Below are positions 44,524 through 53,012 of a DNA stretch of 64,000 nucleotides, piece by piece. Source of the DNA: Candidatus Methylospira mobilis (GTDB lineage: Bacteria > Pseudomonadota > Gammaproteobacteria > Methylococcales > Methylococcaceae); the NCBI RefSeq assembly GCF_009498235.1, contig NZ_CP044205.1, positions 1,985,389-2,049,388 of the forward strand, given 5' to 3'. The notes beneath the pieces are model-generated. The model was not told where the DNA came from. It saw only the letters and a list, made by a program, of their open reading frames with translations, and ran no database searches. Numbering within the stretch: the first letter of the stretch is position 1; each line of letters starts with the position of its first letter. Made by a program: the position numbers and the translations under genes.

Positions 44524-45441
44524 ATGACTGACAAACACGAGATCCAAACCGCGTTGGGCGATGTTGCCGCGCGCACCCTGGCGAACGCCACCAAGACCGT
44601 TCCCCAATATGCCGCGATAACCCCGCGCTGGCTGACTCATTTAATGCACTGGGTGCCTGTTGAAGCGGGCATCTATCGCGTCAACCGGGTCAAGAACGAA
44701 AGCAGGGTCACGGTGGATTGCTCCGGGCGCGACGAGCGTGAACTGCCCAATACCTTTGTCGATTACGAAGAATGGGGCCGCGAGTACATGTTGAGCGCCG
44801 TCAACACGGTGCTGGATGTGCATACGCGGGTGTCCGACCTCTACAGCGTGCCGCACAACCAGATCCAGGAACAGTTGCGCCTGACCATCGAAACCATCAA
44901 GGAACGTCAGGAAAGCGAGCTGATCAACAACAAGGAATACGGCCTGCTGAACAATATCGCAGCCGCCCAGCGTATAAGCTCCCGCGCCGGCTCACCGACC
45001 CCGGACGATCTGGACGAACTGCTGTCCCTGGTCTGGAAAGAGCCCGCGTTCTTCCTGGCGCATCCATCGGCTATCGCCGCCTTCGGCCGCGAATGCACCT
45101 GGCGCGGCGTACCGCCTCCCACCGTCAGCCTGTTCGGTTCGCAGTTCGTCACCTGGAGAGGCATCCCGCTGATTCCAAGCAACAAACTGGCGGTCACCAA
45201 CGGCAAAACCAACATTCTGTTGCTGCGCACCGGCGAAAGCCGCCAGGGCGTAGTGGGCCTGTACCAGCCCAACCTGCCGGGTCAGCAAAGCCTCGGACTG
45301 TCGGTGCGTTTCATGGGGATCAACCACAAAGCGATCGCGTCCTACCTGATCTCGCTGTATTGCTCGCTTGCAGTGCTTACTGAAGATGCTATTGCCGTAC
45401 TCGAGAATGTCGATGTAGGCCAATATCATGAATACAAGTAA
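44524..45441 (+). CDS. Family 2A encapsulin nanocompartment shell protein (SrpI-like)
   Basis: A 305 aa HK97-fold shell protein, the length and sequence style of SrpI. Characteristic stretches are FVDYEEWGREYMLSAVNTVLDVHTRVSDLYS, ETIKERQESELINNKEYGLLNN, FGRECTWRGVPPPTVSLFGS and VGLYQPNLPGQQSLGLSVRFMGI. It lacks the cyclic-nucleotide-binding insertion that marks family 2B. Family 2A shells enclose a cysteine desulfurase and can store sulfur, and such a cargo gene overlaps this one by 14 nt. GGAG precedes the start. Confidence 0.92.
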   Translation: MTDKHEIQTALGDVAARTLANATKTVPQYAAITPRWLTHLMHWVPVEAGIYRVNRVKNESRVTVDCSGRDERELPNTFVDYEEWGREYMLSAVNTVLDVHTRVSDLYSVPHNQIQEQLRLTIETIKERQESELINNKEYGLLNNIAAAQRISSRAGSPTPDDLDELLSLVWKEPAFFLAHPSAIAAFGRECTWRGVPPPTVSLFGSQFVTWRGIPLIPSNKLAVTNGKTNILLLRTGESRQGVVGLYQPNLPGQQSLGLSVRFMGINHKAIASYLISLYCSLAVLTEDAIAVLENVDVGQYHEYK

Positions 45442-47296
45442 TGTCGGCATAGACGCATTGACCCACGCCATACCGGCTGGACTTCCTTCCGTCGAAGAAC
45501 TGGCGCAACTGGCCAATCAGCTGTTTTCCCAGGTTCCCGGCAGCGAAGGCAGCATGGCCGAGCATTTGCAGGCGGGGCGTTCCATCGGCTCAACGGGCGG
45601 CGCCGGCCTGCCTCCGGCGCTCCCCGTACGACCCAATGAGCTGGATCCGGTTGAATCCTATGTGCCGCCGGAAGCCGCAACACAGGGACGGTACTCCGAG
45701 TGTGAACTGGCGAAACTGGCCAATCAGCTGTTTTCCCAGGTTCCCGGCAGCGAAGGCAGCGTGGCGGAGCATGCGCAGCTCGGTCGTCCCAGCGGTGTCG
45801 AAGTAAGCGGCGCACCGTTCGCGCAGGCGCTGCCGGCCAAAGCGGAGCCGGCCGCAATTATCGTTCCCGTCGGATTCGACGTGCCGGGCGTGGAATGGAA
45901 CGATCCGTTGCATGGTCTGGATTTAACTTCGCCGGCGCCGGCAGGGTATGCGCTGCCGTATTCAGCGCCGGCGCAGCCGGCGTCTCCGGCGGCGTTCTAC
46001 TTTGTCGATCAACTCAGTCCGCAGGGCAGGGATGCTTATGGACCGATTGCGGGGTCGGCGCATCCGCCTTTCGACGTGTACGCCGTGCGCCGCGACTTCC
46101 CGATCCTGCAGGAGCGCGTCAACGGCAAGCCGCTGATCTGGTTCGACAACGCGGCAACCACGCAAAAGCCGCAGGTGGTAATAGACCGGCTCTCATACTT
46201 CTACCAGCATGAGAACTCCAACATCCACCGCGCCGCGCATGAACTGGCGGCAAGGGCGACCGACGCCTACGAAGGCGCACGGGAAACAGTCAGGAGCTTT
46301 ATCAATGCCGGCTCCGCGGATGAGGTCATCTTCGTACGCGGCACCACGGAAGGCATCAACCTGATAGCCAAAAGCTGGGGCAGGCAGAATCTCGTCAAGG
46401 ACGACGAAATCGTGATTACCTGGCTGGAGCATCACGCCAACATCGTACCGTGGCAGCAATTATGTGCCGAAACCGGAGCGATTTTGCGTGTAGTCCCGGT
46501 CGACGACAACGGTCAGGTCATACTCGAAGCATACGAACGCCTGCTCGGGCCGCGCACCCGGCTGGTGTCCTTTACCCAGGTATCCAACGCCCTGGGAACG
46601 GTGACCCCGGCGAAGAACATGGTCGAAATGGCGCATCGTTACGGTGCGCGCGTACTGGTGGACGGCGCGCAATCCGTCGCTCACATGGCTACCGACGTGC
46701 AAGCGCTGGACTGTGACTGGTTTGTATTCTCCGGACACAAAGTGTTCGGACCGACCGGTATTGGCGCCGTTTACGGCAAGGCCGAGTTGCTGGAAGCGAC
46801 TCAGCCCTGGCAGGGCGGCGGCAACATGATCGAAGACGTCACCTTCGAACAGACGCGTTATCAGCATCCGCCCAACCGTTTCGAAGCCGGGACCGGCAAC
46901 ATAGCCGATGCCGTCGGGCTGGGCGCCGCGTTGGAATATCTGCAAAAAATAGGCGTGGAAAATGCCGGAGGTTACGAGCATGAATTGCTGGTTTACGCCA
47001 CGCAGGGGCTCAATACCGTACCGGGTTTGACGCTGATAGGCACAGCGCCGGACAAGGCGAGCGTGCTGTCCTTCATCCTGAAAGGATACCGGACGGAGGA
47101 TATCGGCGCGGAACTCAATCGCGCCGGAATAGCGGTGCGTTCAGGCCATCACTGCGCACAGCCTATCCTGCGGCGCTTTGGCCTGGAAACCACGGTGCGC
47201 CCCTCGCTGGCGCTATACAACACGCGTGAAGAGGTGGATGCACTCGTTTCCGCCCTGCTGAAAATCAGCGGGGGCGGCCTCAACCTGCAGGGTTGA
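45428..47296 (+). CDS. Encapsulin cargo cysteine desulfurase (SufS-like) with duplicated N-terminal motif
   Basis: A 622 aa PLP enzyme converting cysteine to alanine while loading persulfide sulfur, here predicted inside the encapsulin shell. The first ~215 residues are Pro/Ala-rich and disordered-looking and would carry the loading signal. Residues 24-47 and 93-116 are near-identical (core LANQLFSQVPGSEGS in both). The catalytic domain starts at YAVRRDFPILQERVNGKPLIWFDNAATTQKP. The PLP Lys is in FSGHKVFGPTGIG (about 435) and the active Cys in RSGHHCAQP (about 574), both intact. It overlaps the shell gene and ends at a strong terminator. Confidence 0.92.
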   Translation: MNTSNVGIDALTHAIPAGLPSVEELAQLANQLFSQVPGSEGSMAEHLQAGRSIGSTGGAGLPPALPVRPNELDPVESYVPPEAATQGRYSECELAKLANQLFSQVPGSEGSVAEHAQLGRPSGVEVSGAPFAQALPAKAEPAAIIVPVGFDVPGVEWNDPLHGLDLTSPAPAGYALPYSAPAQPASPAAFYFVDQLSPQGRDAYGPIAGSAHPPFDVYAVRRDFPILQERVNGKPLIWFDNAATTQKPQVVIDRLSYFYQHENSNIHRAAHELAARATDAYEGARETVRSFINAGSADEVIFVRGTTEGINLIAKSWGRQNLVKDDEIVITWLEHHANIVPWQQLCAETGAILRVVPVDDNGQVILEAYERLLGPRTRLVSFTQVSNALGTVTPAKNMVEMAHRYGARVLVDGAQSVAHMATDVQALDCDWFVFSGHKVFGPTGIGAVYGKAELLEATQPWQGGGNMIEDVTFEQTRYQHPPNRFEAGTGNIADAVGLGAALEYLQKIGVENAGGYEHELLVYATQGLNTVPGLTLIGTAPDKASVLSFILKGYRTEDIGAELNRAGIAVRSGHHCAQPILRRFGLETTVRPSLALYNTREEVDALVSALLKISGGGLNLQG

Positions 47297-47313
47297 TATC
47301 GTTTCCTGTTCCC

Positions 47314-47351
47314 ACACCGGTAAAACAAGTCTGTTTTACCGGTGTTTTTTT
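47314..47351 (+). terminator. Intrinsic terminator of the encapsulin operon
   Basis: A 14-bp perfect stem ACACCGGTAAAACA / TGTTTTACCGGTGT with a 4-nt loop AGTC and a T7 run, 17 nt after the cargo gene stop. Confidence 0.9.
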
Positions 47352-47382
47352 GTAACTGATCAGTGTCCCGATTTTCCGTTCG

Positions 47383-47441
47383 CGGGCGTAGCGCCGCGAA
47401 TGCGGCTGGAGAGCTTGTCGAACCATGAACGGAAAATCCTG
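47383..47441. repeat. REP-like repeat, inverted copy of 20235-20297
   Basis: It runs CCGTTCGCGGGCGTAGCGCC to CTTGTCGAACCATGAACGG. It matches the reverse complement of the earlier copy over nearly its full length, with a few differences and one missing base. It marks the border between the encapsulin operon and the decayed region. Confidence 0.6.
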
Positions 47442-47583
47442 CTGAAGCAGCTTACTAATCAGGTAGCACAATGTACTGACATTGATCAGACAAAATACTG
47501 GTCTTGTCTAAAAACAGAAGGTATTTTTATACAGAACAAAACCAAAGACTTGAAAGTCTATTAAATTTGTCCAACAATAAGCC

Positions 47584-48150
47584 ATGGAATAGGGCTATGC
47601 ACGCGTCTCTGCCGACGACCAAAAAGCAGGTTTGCAGATCGCCGCACTGAAAAAAGCGGACTGCGAGTATATCTGTACCGACACCGCAACCGGCGCATTG
47701 AGCAAGCGGCCAGAGCTTACCCGCTGCCTGGAGATTGTGAGGGCAGGAGATACGCTCGTGGTCTGGAAGCTAGACCGCCTTGGCCGGTCGTTGCCGCACC
47801 TGGTCACGGTCCTGGCCGAGCTGCAAAAGCAGGGCGTGGCCTTTTTATCCCTGACCTAAGCCATAGACACCGAAAGCGCATCCGGTCGGCTCATCGGGCA
47901 CATACTGGCGGCGCTGGCCGAGTTCGAGCAGGCATTGATCGTCGAGCGCACTTCAGGCCGGATTGAAGGCGGCAAAACAACGTGGCGCGAAGCTGGGCCG
48001 CAAACCGGCGCTTTCGGAAGAGCAACGCAAACACGCCAGCGAATTGCTCGACCGTCGCGAGAGTCCGGCAGCGGTCGCCAAGCTGCTGAAGCTCTGCCGG
48101 GCTACGTTGTATAACAGCATGAAAAAGGAACAGACGCCACCACCCGATCA
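47584..48150 (+). pseudogene. Serine recombinase (resolvase/invertase), multiply broken
   Basis: The frame reads ME-stop (TAG 47590)-GYARVSADDQKAGLQIAALKKADC, with the catalytic Ser context YARVS. It continues DTLVVWKLDRLGRSLPHLV and is stopped by TAA (47857-47859) where E of SLTEAIDTESASGRL is expected. A frameshift near 47955 precedes the C-terminal helix-turn-helix (AAKQRGAKLGRKPALSEEQ...SPAAVAKLLKLCRATLYNSM). At least three inactivating changes show old decay. AT-rich sequence at 47442-47583 may be the former res or promoter region. Confidence 0.82.
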
Positions 48151-48330
48151 ATTAACCACGCTGGTAGATCTCGGTGGTGGCGGGATTGAGCAGAATGCAA
48201 GTGGACGAGGATTTCAGCGAGGAAATAGCCAGGAAGATTTTCTGAATACGGCCGGTTCCTGCGCTCATCTTATAGCATTCAAACTGAGAACTGCCCAAGA
48301 GTTCGTGTGCGCAGCTATGCCCCTGTCCGA

Positions 48331-48456
48331 TCAGTAGCCAATCTCCTTTTGGTGGCATACCGCCAGAATAGTGACAGCCTCACCATCGAAGCGATAACGC
48401 GCCACATAGCCACTATCGCCAAAGTCAATTGTCCATTCCCGGTAGTCATCAGGCAT
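48331..48456 (-). pseudogene. RelE/ParE-type toxin, C-terminal fragment
   Basis: Minus-strand frame MPDDYREWTIDFGDSGYVARYRFDG... ending AVCHQKEIGY and TGA (48333-48331). This is the C-terminal half of a ParE-like toxin, whose usual end is VRHQREAGY. The N-terminal half is missing and no antitoxin gene is next to it. It lies between the resolvase remnant and a GNAT remnant. Confidence 0.65.
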
Positions 48457-48498
48457 GTGATCCGTGCCACTTACAGAATCTGACGAATTAATTGGCGT

Positions 48499-48795
48499 TT
48501 GTGGGTTCAAAAAAATGATGGGAAATGGGATTTCGGTTATTACTTTCGAGAGTCGTTTTGGGGGAATGGTTATGCATCTGAAGCTTGTATCTGCCTTTTA
48601 CGCCATGCGAGCGAGATAATTGATAATGAAGATTTCAAAATTTTTATTGCTAAGCGAAACACCAACAGCAAAAACATGATTGAGCGCTGTGGTTGTATCC
48701 CAATATCGGCAGGCAGCAATAATGGTGAATCCGGCTGGTATTACAAACCTGCCCAACAGGACGCTGCACCGGACTCCGCCACGCTCCGCGGGTGA
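48499..48795 (+). pseudogene. GNAT acetyltransferase, N-terminally truncated
   Basis: The frame contains KWDFGYYFRESFWGNGYASEACICLLRHASE..., NTNSKNMIERCGC, the acetyl-CoA-binding and C-terminal part of a RimJ/RimL-like N-acetyltransferase. The first ~70 residues are missing and the left boundary abuts the ParE fragment. The last codons run into the attC-like site at 48751-48810, as in an integron cassette. Confidence 0.65.
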
Positions 48796-48810
48796 GATTT
48801 TTCGTTAGGA
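48751..48810 (+). other. attC-like site (59-base-element type) of an integron cassette
   Basis: It begins with GCCCAAC (48751-48757) and ends with the core GTTAGGA (48804-48810), 60 bp in total. The interior (GGACGCTGCACCGGAC..., GTCCGGTGAG-like right half) has the imperfect symmetry typical of attC. It lies exactly between two GNAT reading frames. No integrase gene is in the window, so this would be an isolated cassette remnant. Confidence 0.55.
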
Positions 48811-48816
48811 CGCAAG

Positions 48817-49240
48817 ATGGTCATCACATTAGGAAAACCCAATGAACTGGATGCAGTCCAGAGTTTTTACAACTTTTGTGGTTATGGCGGCAAGCCTGTC
48901 GCGAGCGAAGACTTGGTGTTGCTCGCATGGAATCACGATAAGATAGCTGGAGTCGTTCGTCTCTGCCCAGAAGAGGGATTTTTGTGTCTTCGAGGGATGC
49001 AGGTACATCCAGACCATAGAAGAGCAGGTTTAGATGCTTGAGAAGCTCACTACGCTTATGGGTACACAACCTTGCTTTTGCCTGCCATACGAGCATCTTG
49101 AAAGTTTTTATGGGCAAATAGAATTCCGCCGTATCGAGCAAGGGCAGTTACCGCCCGTGTTAAGTTCACGGCTTTCCAGTTATCTAAGCGGGGGGTTGCG
49201 TGTTATAGCCATGTCTCGCATACCGCGTTATGGGAATTGA
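48817..49240 (+). pseudogene. GNAT acetyltransferase, frameshifted (probable cassette gene)
   Basis: ATG 48817 starts MVITLGKPNELDAVQSFYNF and reaches GMQVHPDHRRAGLDA, then TGA 49039. The family normally reads R-x-G-x-G-x-x-L-L-E-K-L here; that continuation (LEKLTTLMGTQPCFCLPYEHLESFYGQIEFRRI) lies in another frame from 49034 to 49240. One insertion or a two-base loss near 49030 explains it. The gene starts 6 nt after the attC-like core, as cassette genes do. Confidence 0.7.
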
Positions 49241-49336
49241 ATGAGCGGCTTATGCAGGCCAAGAATGTTGGCTAAGCTGTCAATGAGCTGAAAACATCAG
49301 ACAAAAGGATTCGATCTGTCTAATCTGCGCTGAGCG

Positions 49337-49365
49337 AAAAAAACCGCCAGAAATGGCGGTTTTTT
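49337..49365. terminator. Bidirectional intrinsic terminator
   Basis: AAAAAAA-CCGCC-AGAAAT-GGCGG-TTTTTT. The A-run and T-run on the two sides allow termination in both directions, between the GNAT remnant (plus) and the lectin gene (minus). Confidence 0.75.
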
Positions 49366-49493
49366 ATGGCCTTGAACATCAGACGCCACAATTTGTATCA
49401 GAAAATAGGAAAGACGAACTATTTCATTGATCGCAAATAAATGGCGACACAATCTTTATTTTATTGCAGGTATTTACATACATCATCAATGTA

Positions 49494-49886
49494 TTAATTG
49501 GAAGCAACGATAAGCCAATGTTGATCAGGGTAATCATTTCCTTTAAACATTACTAAATTTCCATTGCTATCTGCGATAACGGATCCAGAGTGTGATTTAT
49601 TGCTAAATTTATATGCGCCATTACCGTCTGATATTATGTCCCAATATTGATCAGGATAATCCGTGCCTAAGAACACAGCTGGCTTGTCATTGCTGTCTGC
49701 TATTACTGCACCCAGATGAAAGGCGTTCATTAATTTATATCCATTGCTTCCAAAATCCAGAATGTACCAATATTGATCAGGATAATCAGCTCCTTGAAAC
49801 AACACCAAACTTCCTGAGTTGTCGGCAAGCAAGTTCCCAGAATTCTTATTTACAAACTTGTAACGTTCTGCGGCAGTAAAACTCAT
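49494..49886 (-). CDS. Small beta-trefoil lectin-like protein (ricin B-type repeats)
   Basis: A 130 aa protein made of three ~40-residue repeats, each with S-G-x-x-(L/I)-A-D-(S/N) and a DYPDQYW or DYPDQHW ending, the Q-x-W hallmark of ricin-type carbohydrate-binding trefoils. No signal peptide, so it is cytoplasmic or released by another route. ATG 49886 has GGAG 6 nt upstream. It is AT-rich compared with neighbours and isolated between remnants, suggesting horizontal origin. The ligand is unknown; defence or toxin-like roles are possible for such small lectins but not shown here. Confidence 0.78.
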   Translation of the reverse strand: MSFTAAERYKFVNKNSGNLLADNSGSLVLFQGADYPDQYWYILDFGSNGYKLMNAFHLGAVIADSNDKPAVFLGTDYPDQYWDIISDGNGAYKFSNKSHSGSVIADSNGNLVMFKGNDYPDQHWLIVASN

Positions 49887-50563
49887 GATACACTCCAAGT
49901 AAAATTGAAATAATGGTTAAAATAAATTTAGTGACATTAAATATCAGAAAATCTCATCAGAAAGAAACGCTGATTTTTTTCAAGATATATACCAAATAAT
50001 AACTGGCGTGGAAGATTGTTTTGGCTCCTCTCCAAAGCCCTGATTGGGGCTATATGACGGCACAAAGGCGTTTCCACAACAGTTATAAAAGTACACTTAT
50101 AGTATAATTAAAAATTATGAGCGGTATAACTGTTAACTTTGACAGGTTGTTTTTAATAAACAGTTCTGCTATAGAAAGTTCAAAATACGAGACAAAATGA
50201 GGCGAATTGTCTCATGTTAAAATGGGCGGCTCAGGCGCGGCGCGGGTTGTAGCGCCCCTTTCACACCCCAACATGAGACATATATGGTCGCCCCGGTTTT
50301 GCCAAGCGTTCATTTGATGAAGGCGGTTTCAGATAAAGATTGCTGCCATATATTCGGACTTAATCGAGGCCGTCGCCTCTGTCCCTGATGGAATGCGCTG
50401 ACCGAATCCTCAACAAAATGGCGCACTCAAACGTGCCTTGTCTCATTCAGGTTTATTCGGTCACGGTCTGACCTGTCTTGCCATCATAACAATGATTGCC
50501 TGTGCAATCGGTGGAGTTAACCCTCTTCTTTAAGCTTAATTTATCTAAAATCAATCCGTTCTA
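49887..50563. other. Long intergenic stretch with inverted repeats
   Basis: No accepted ORF. TGTCTCATGTT (50208-50218) is inverted at 50270-50280 around a GC-rich spacer, and GAGACA (50190-50195) pairs with TGTCTC (50208-50213). These may belong to the end of the IS110 element or form an RNA hairpin. The AT-rich part next to the lectin probably holds its promoter. Confidence 0.4.
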
Positions 50564-51475
50564 TTACACAGCGACTGCCGCCACGGAGTAATCTGGCTGA
50601 AATTCGCTTTCGTGTGCCAGCAGCGCCCAAACAATGCGGGCATTCTTGTTGGCCAGCGCCACCGTTGCGATATTCTTGTTTCGCCTGTCCACTATCCGAG
50701 TGAGCCAGCCATTGGCTTGCTCAAGCCTGTGCTCCGAGACCCTTATCACGGCGCGCGCGCCGTGGATCAACAACGTTCGGAGGTAGGTGTCGCCACGCTT
50801 GCTGATGCCACGCAGGGTTTGTTTTCCTCCGCTGGAATTTTGACGAGGAACAAGACCCAGCCACGCCGCCAGTTGTCGGCCATTCTCGAAGTTTTTGGCG
50901 TCGCCAATCGAGGCCACCAAGGCGCTCGCTGTGATCGGGTCTATGCCGGGGATTTTCTCCAATTTCTTGCTGGCATCATTCCCTCTGTGCCACACCTGTA
51001 TCTGGGCATCCAGTTCATCAACTTGCCGGTCAAGCTCCTTGAGATGCGTTCCCAAGCGCTCTATCAGCTGACGAAAGGCATCCGGCAATTCATTATCGCC
51101 GTCTTCCAGAATTTCCGGCAGTCGTCTGGCGATATAGCCAATACCCTTGGGTATAACAATTCCGTATTCGGCCAATAGTCCTCGAATCTGATTGGCCTGT
51201 GCCGTTCGCGCCTTGACGAAACCCTGGCGTGCCCGGTGCAAACCGAGCACCGCTTGCTGCTCACCCTCTTTGATAGGAACGAAGCGCATGTTTGGTCTGC
51301 TCACCGCCTCACAAATCGCCTCGGCATCCGCAACATCATTTTTGTTCGTCTTCACATAAGGCTTGATGAATTGTGGAGCCATTAACTTGACCGTGTGTCC
51401 ATGCTCCTTGAGCTTTCTGGCCCAGTAATGTGCACTTCCGCAGGCTTCCATTCCGATTAAACACGACGGAAGGTT
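50564..51475 (-). pseudogene. IS110-family transposase, C-terminal part (split by IS3)
   Basis: Contains LPSCLIGMEACGSAHYWARKLKEHGH, NKNDVADAEAI, then the transposase_20 domain IPGIDPITASALVASIGDAKNFENGRQLAAWLGLVPRQNSSGGK and RGDTYLRTLLIHGARA. It encodes the Ser-containing C-terminal part of an IS110/IS1111 enzyme. The first 44 codons are at 52752-52882, on the other side of the inserted element, and the two parts join in frame. Confidence 0.9.
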
Positions 51476-51504
51476 GTAATGGTCAACAAAAACCGGACAC
51501 CTGT

Positions 51505-52332
51505 TCAGGCAGCGTTTCTATAAAATTCCCGCTCGAATTCGAGTGGGGACTGGTAGCCCAATGTTGAGTGTGGTCGAAGGCCATTATAAAAAGCCAAATA
51601 ATCGATCACACTCAGTTTTGCCGCCGCTTGGGTCTTGAATTTTTCGTAGTTGAGCTGCTCATGCTTCAAGCTGCGAAAAAAACGTTCGGTCGGCGAGTTG
51701 TCCCAGCAGTTCCCTTTGCGGCTCATACTCTGTTCCATCTTCATCACGTCTAAATGCCGGCGATATTCCCTGCTCGCATACTGGCTGCCACGATCCGAGT
51801 GATGCAACAGACCGGGTGGCGGTTTGCGGCGCCAGAAGGCCATTTGCAAGGCCTTGACGCACAGCGAGGCCCGCATGTGATCATCAATCGCCCAGCCCAC
51901 GACTTGCCGGGAAAACAGATCGATGACCACCGCGACATAAAGCCAGCCTTCTAGGGTCCACACGTAGGTGATATCTGTCGTCCATACTTGATTGGGCTTG
52001 CCAACCTGGAATTGCCGGTCCAAGCGGTTGGGCGAAATGGCCTCGTTATGGTTGCTATCGGTAGTGACTTTAATTCGCCTGGGATAGCGCACCTTCAAGT
52101 TTAAATCTCGCATGATGCGCCGCGTTTTAAAACGCCCAACGACAAAACCTTGTTTTTGCAGTCGATCCGCTAAACGACGCGAACCAAAGCACTGTTTATT
52201 GTCGATGAAAATCTGCCTCGCTTTCTCGGCAAGCTTTTGATCTTGTTGATCCTTATCACTGTCCTGCGGGGCTTTTAACCACTCATAATATGCACTGCTA
52301 CTCACCTGCATCACTCGGCAGAGCACGGTCAC
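51505..52332 (-). CDS. IS3-family transposase OrfB (integrase catalytic domain)
   Basis: The visible frame gives 275 aa, with an HTH_21-like start, then the rve DDE domain: VWTTDITYVWTLEGWLYVAVVIDLFSRQVVGWA (first Asp), HHSDRGSQYAS (second Asp), DNSPTERFFRSLKHE (Glu). In the mature OrfAB fusion, translation would come from orfA by -1 frameshifting and enter this frame upstream through IKYGFIQAQQKTYPVTVLCRVMQV. It is intact. Confidence 0.93.
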   Translation of the reverse strand: MTVLCRVMQVSSSAYYEWLKAPQDSDKDQQDQKLAEKARQIFIDNKQCFGSRRLADRLQKQGFVVGRFKTRRIMRDLNLKVRYPRRIKVTTDSNHNEAISPNRLDRQFQVGKPNQVWTTDITYVWTLEGWLYVAVVIDLFSRQVVGWAIDDHMRASLCVKALQMAFWRRKPPPGLLHHSDRGSQYASREYRRHLDVMKMEQSMSRKGNCWDNSPTERFFRSLKHEQLNYEKFKTQAAAKLSVIDYLAFYNGLRPHSTLGYQSPLEFEREFYRNAA

Positions 52333-52370
52333 TGGATACGTCTTCTGTTGCGCCTGAATAAACCCGTACT

Positions 52371-52694
52371 TTATTCGGCTTCTTTCGCAAAGAAGACTGC
52401 GGCCTTTTTTAAGATTTCACGCTCCATGCGTAATTGTTCAATTTCCTTGCGCAAACGAATCAATTCATCGTGATCCCCCAGATTCAAGCCTGGCTTTTTC
52501 GTCGCAGACTCATTGCCGGAAGGCTTGCGTTCCGCCCGCACCCAGCGTCCCAGGGCACTTAATGATATGCCCAAATGATCGGCAGCCTGGTTCAGGCTGT
52601 AGCCTTTTTCAAGAACCAGCTGGGCGGCATCTTGCTTAAATTCCAGACTGTATTTGGGGCGCTTGTGTTTTTTCTCGTTTGTCTTCATGCTCAC
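52371..52694 (-). CDS. IS3-family transposase OrfA (helix-turn-helix)
   Basis: A 107 aa protein with the HTH start YSLEFKQDAAQLVLEKGYSLNQAADHLGIS and a leucine-zipper-like coiled coil DELIRLRKEIEQLRMEREILKKAAVFFAKE. The A6G run within ATCTTAAAAAAGGCC near its end is a standard -1 slippery site for making OrfAB. It lies just inside the right inverted repeat. Confidence 0.92.
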   Translation of the reverse strand: MSMKTNEKKHKRPKYSLEFKQDAAQLVLEKGYSLNQAADHLGISLSALGRWVRAERKPSGNESATKKPGLNLGDHDELIRLRKEIEQLRMEREILKKAAVFFAKEAE

Positions 52695-52751
52695 CTCTGC
52701 TGACAGTATAAATTCTGCCTTTGGAAGTGTCCGGGTTCATTAAACCATTAC

Positions 52752-52882
52752 AGGTTGGCAAAAAACGGCAGCAATTGCGCACGTTTCAGCTGTTTTTTCA
52801 AACTCGCCTTACCTCGTTCATCAACGCCATGCACCTGGAATACATTTTTTGCCAGATCAATGCCTACTGTAGTAATGTTCAT
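52752..52882 (-). pseudogene. IS110-family transposase, N-terminal part
   Basis: ATG 52882 begins MNITTVGIDLAKNVFQVHGV, the DEDD-type RuvC-like start of IS110 transposases, and reaches LLPFFANL before the IS3 boundary. It joins in frame to 51475. Reconstructed length is about 348 aa, normal for the family. The element outside this (52883-53012) is non-coding. Confidence 0.88.
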
Positions 52883-53012
52883 GGTCGTCGCCCTTTCTGT
52901 TTTGTGGACTAAACGAACGCCCACTTTGGCACATGCGATGCCGTTTAGGGAGGGGCGACCATTCCATTAAAATGAACGACGAGCGAAAACTAGTTATGCG
53001 AAGTACTCCGCA

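Larger units (their letters stand above)
51476..52751 (-). mobile_element. IS3-family insertion sequence, 1276 bp, inside the IS110 gene
   Basis: The ends are GTAATGGTCAACAAAAACCG (left) and, inverted, GTAATGGTTTAATGAACCCG (right), imperfect ~25-bp inverted repeats sharing CCGGACAC. AGGTT is duplicated at 51471-51475 and 52752-52756. It holds overlapping orfA and orfB on the minus strand. It is complete and probably recent. Confidence 0.9.
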
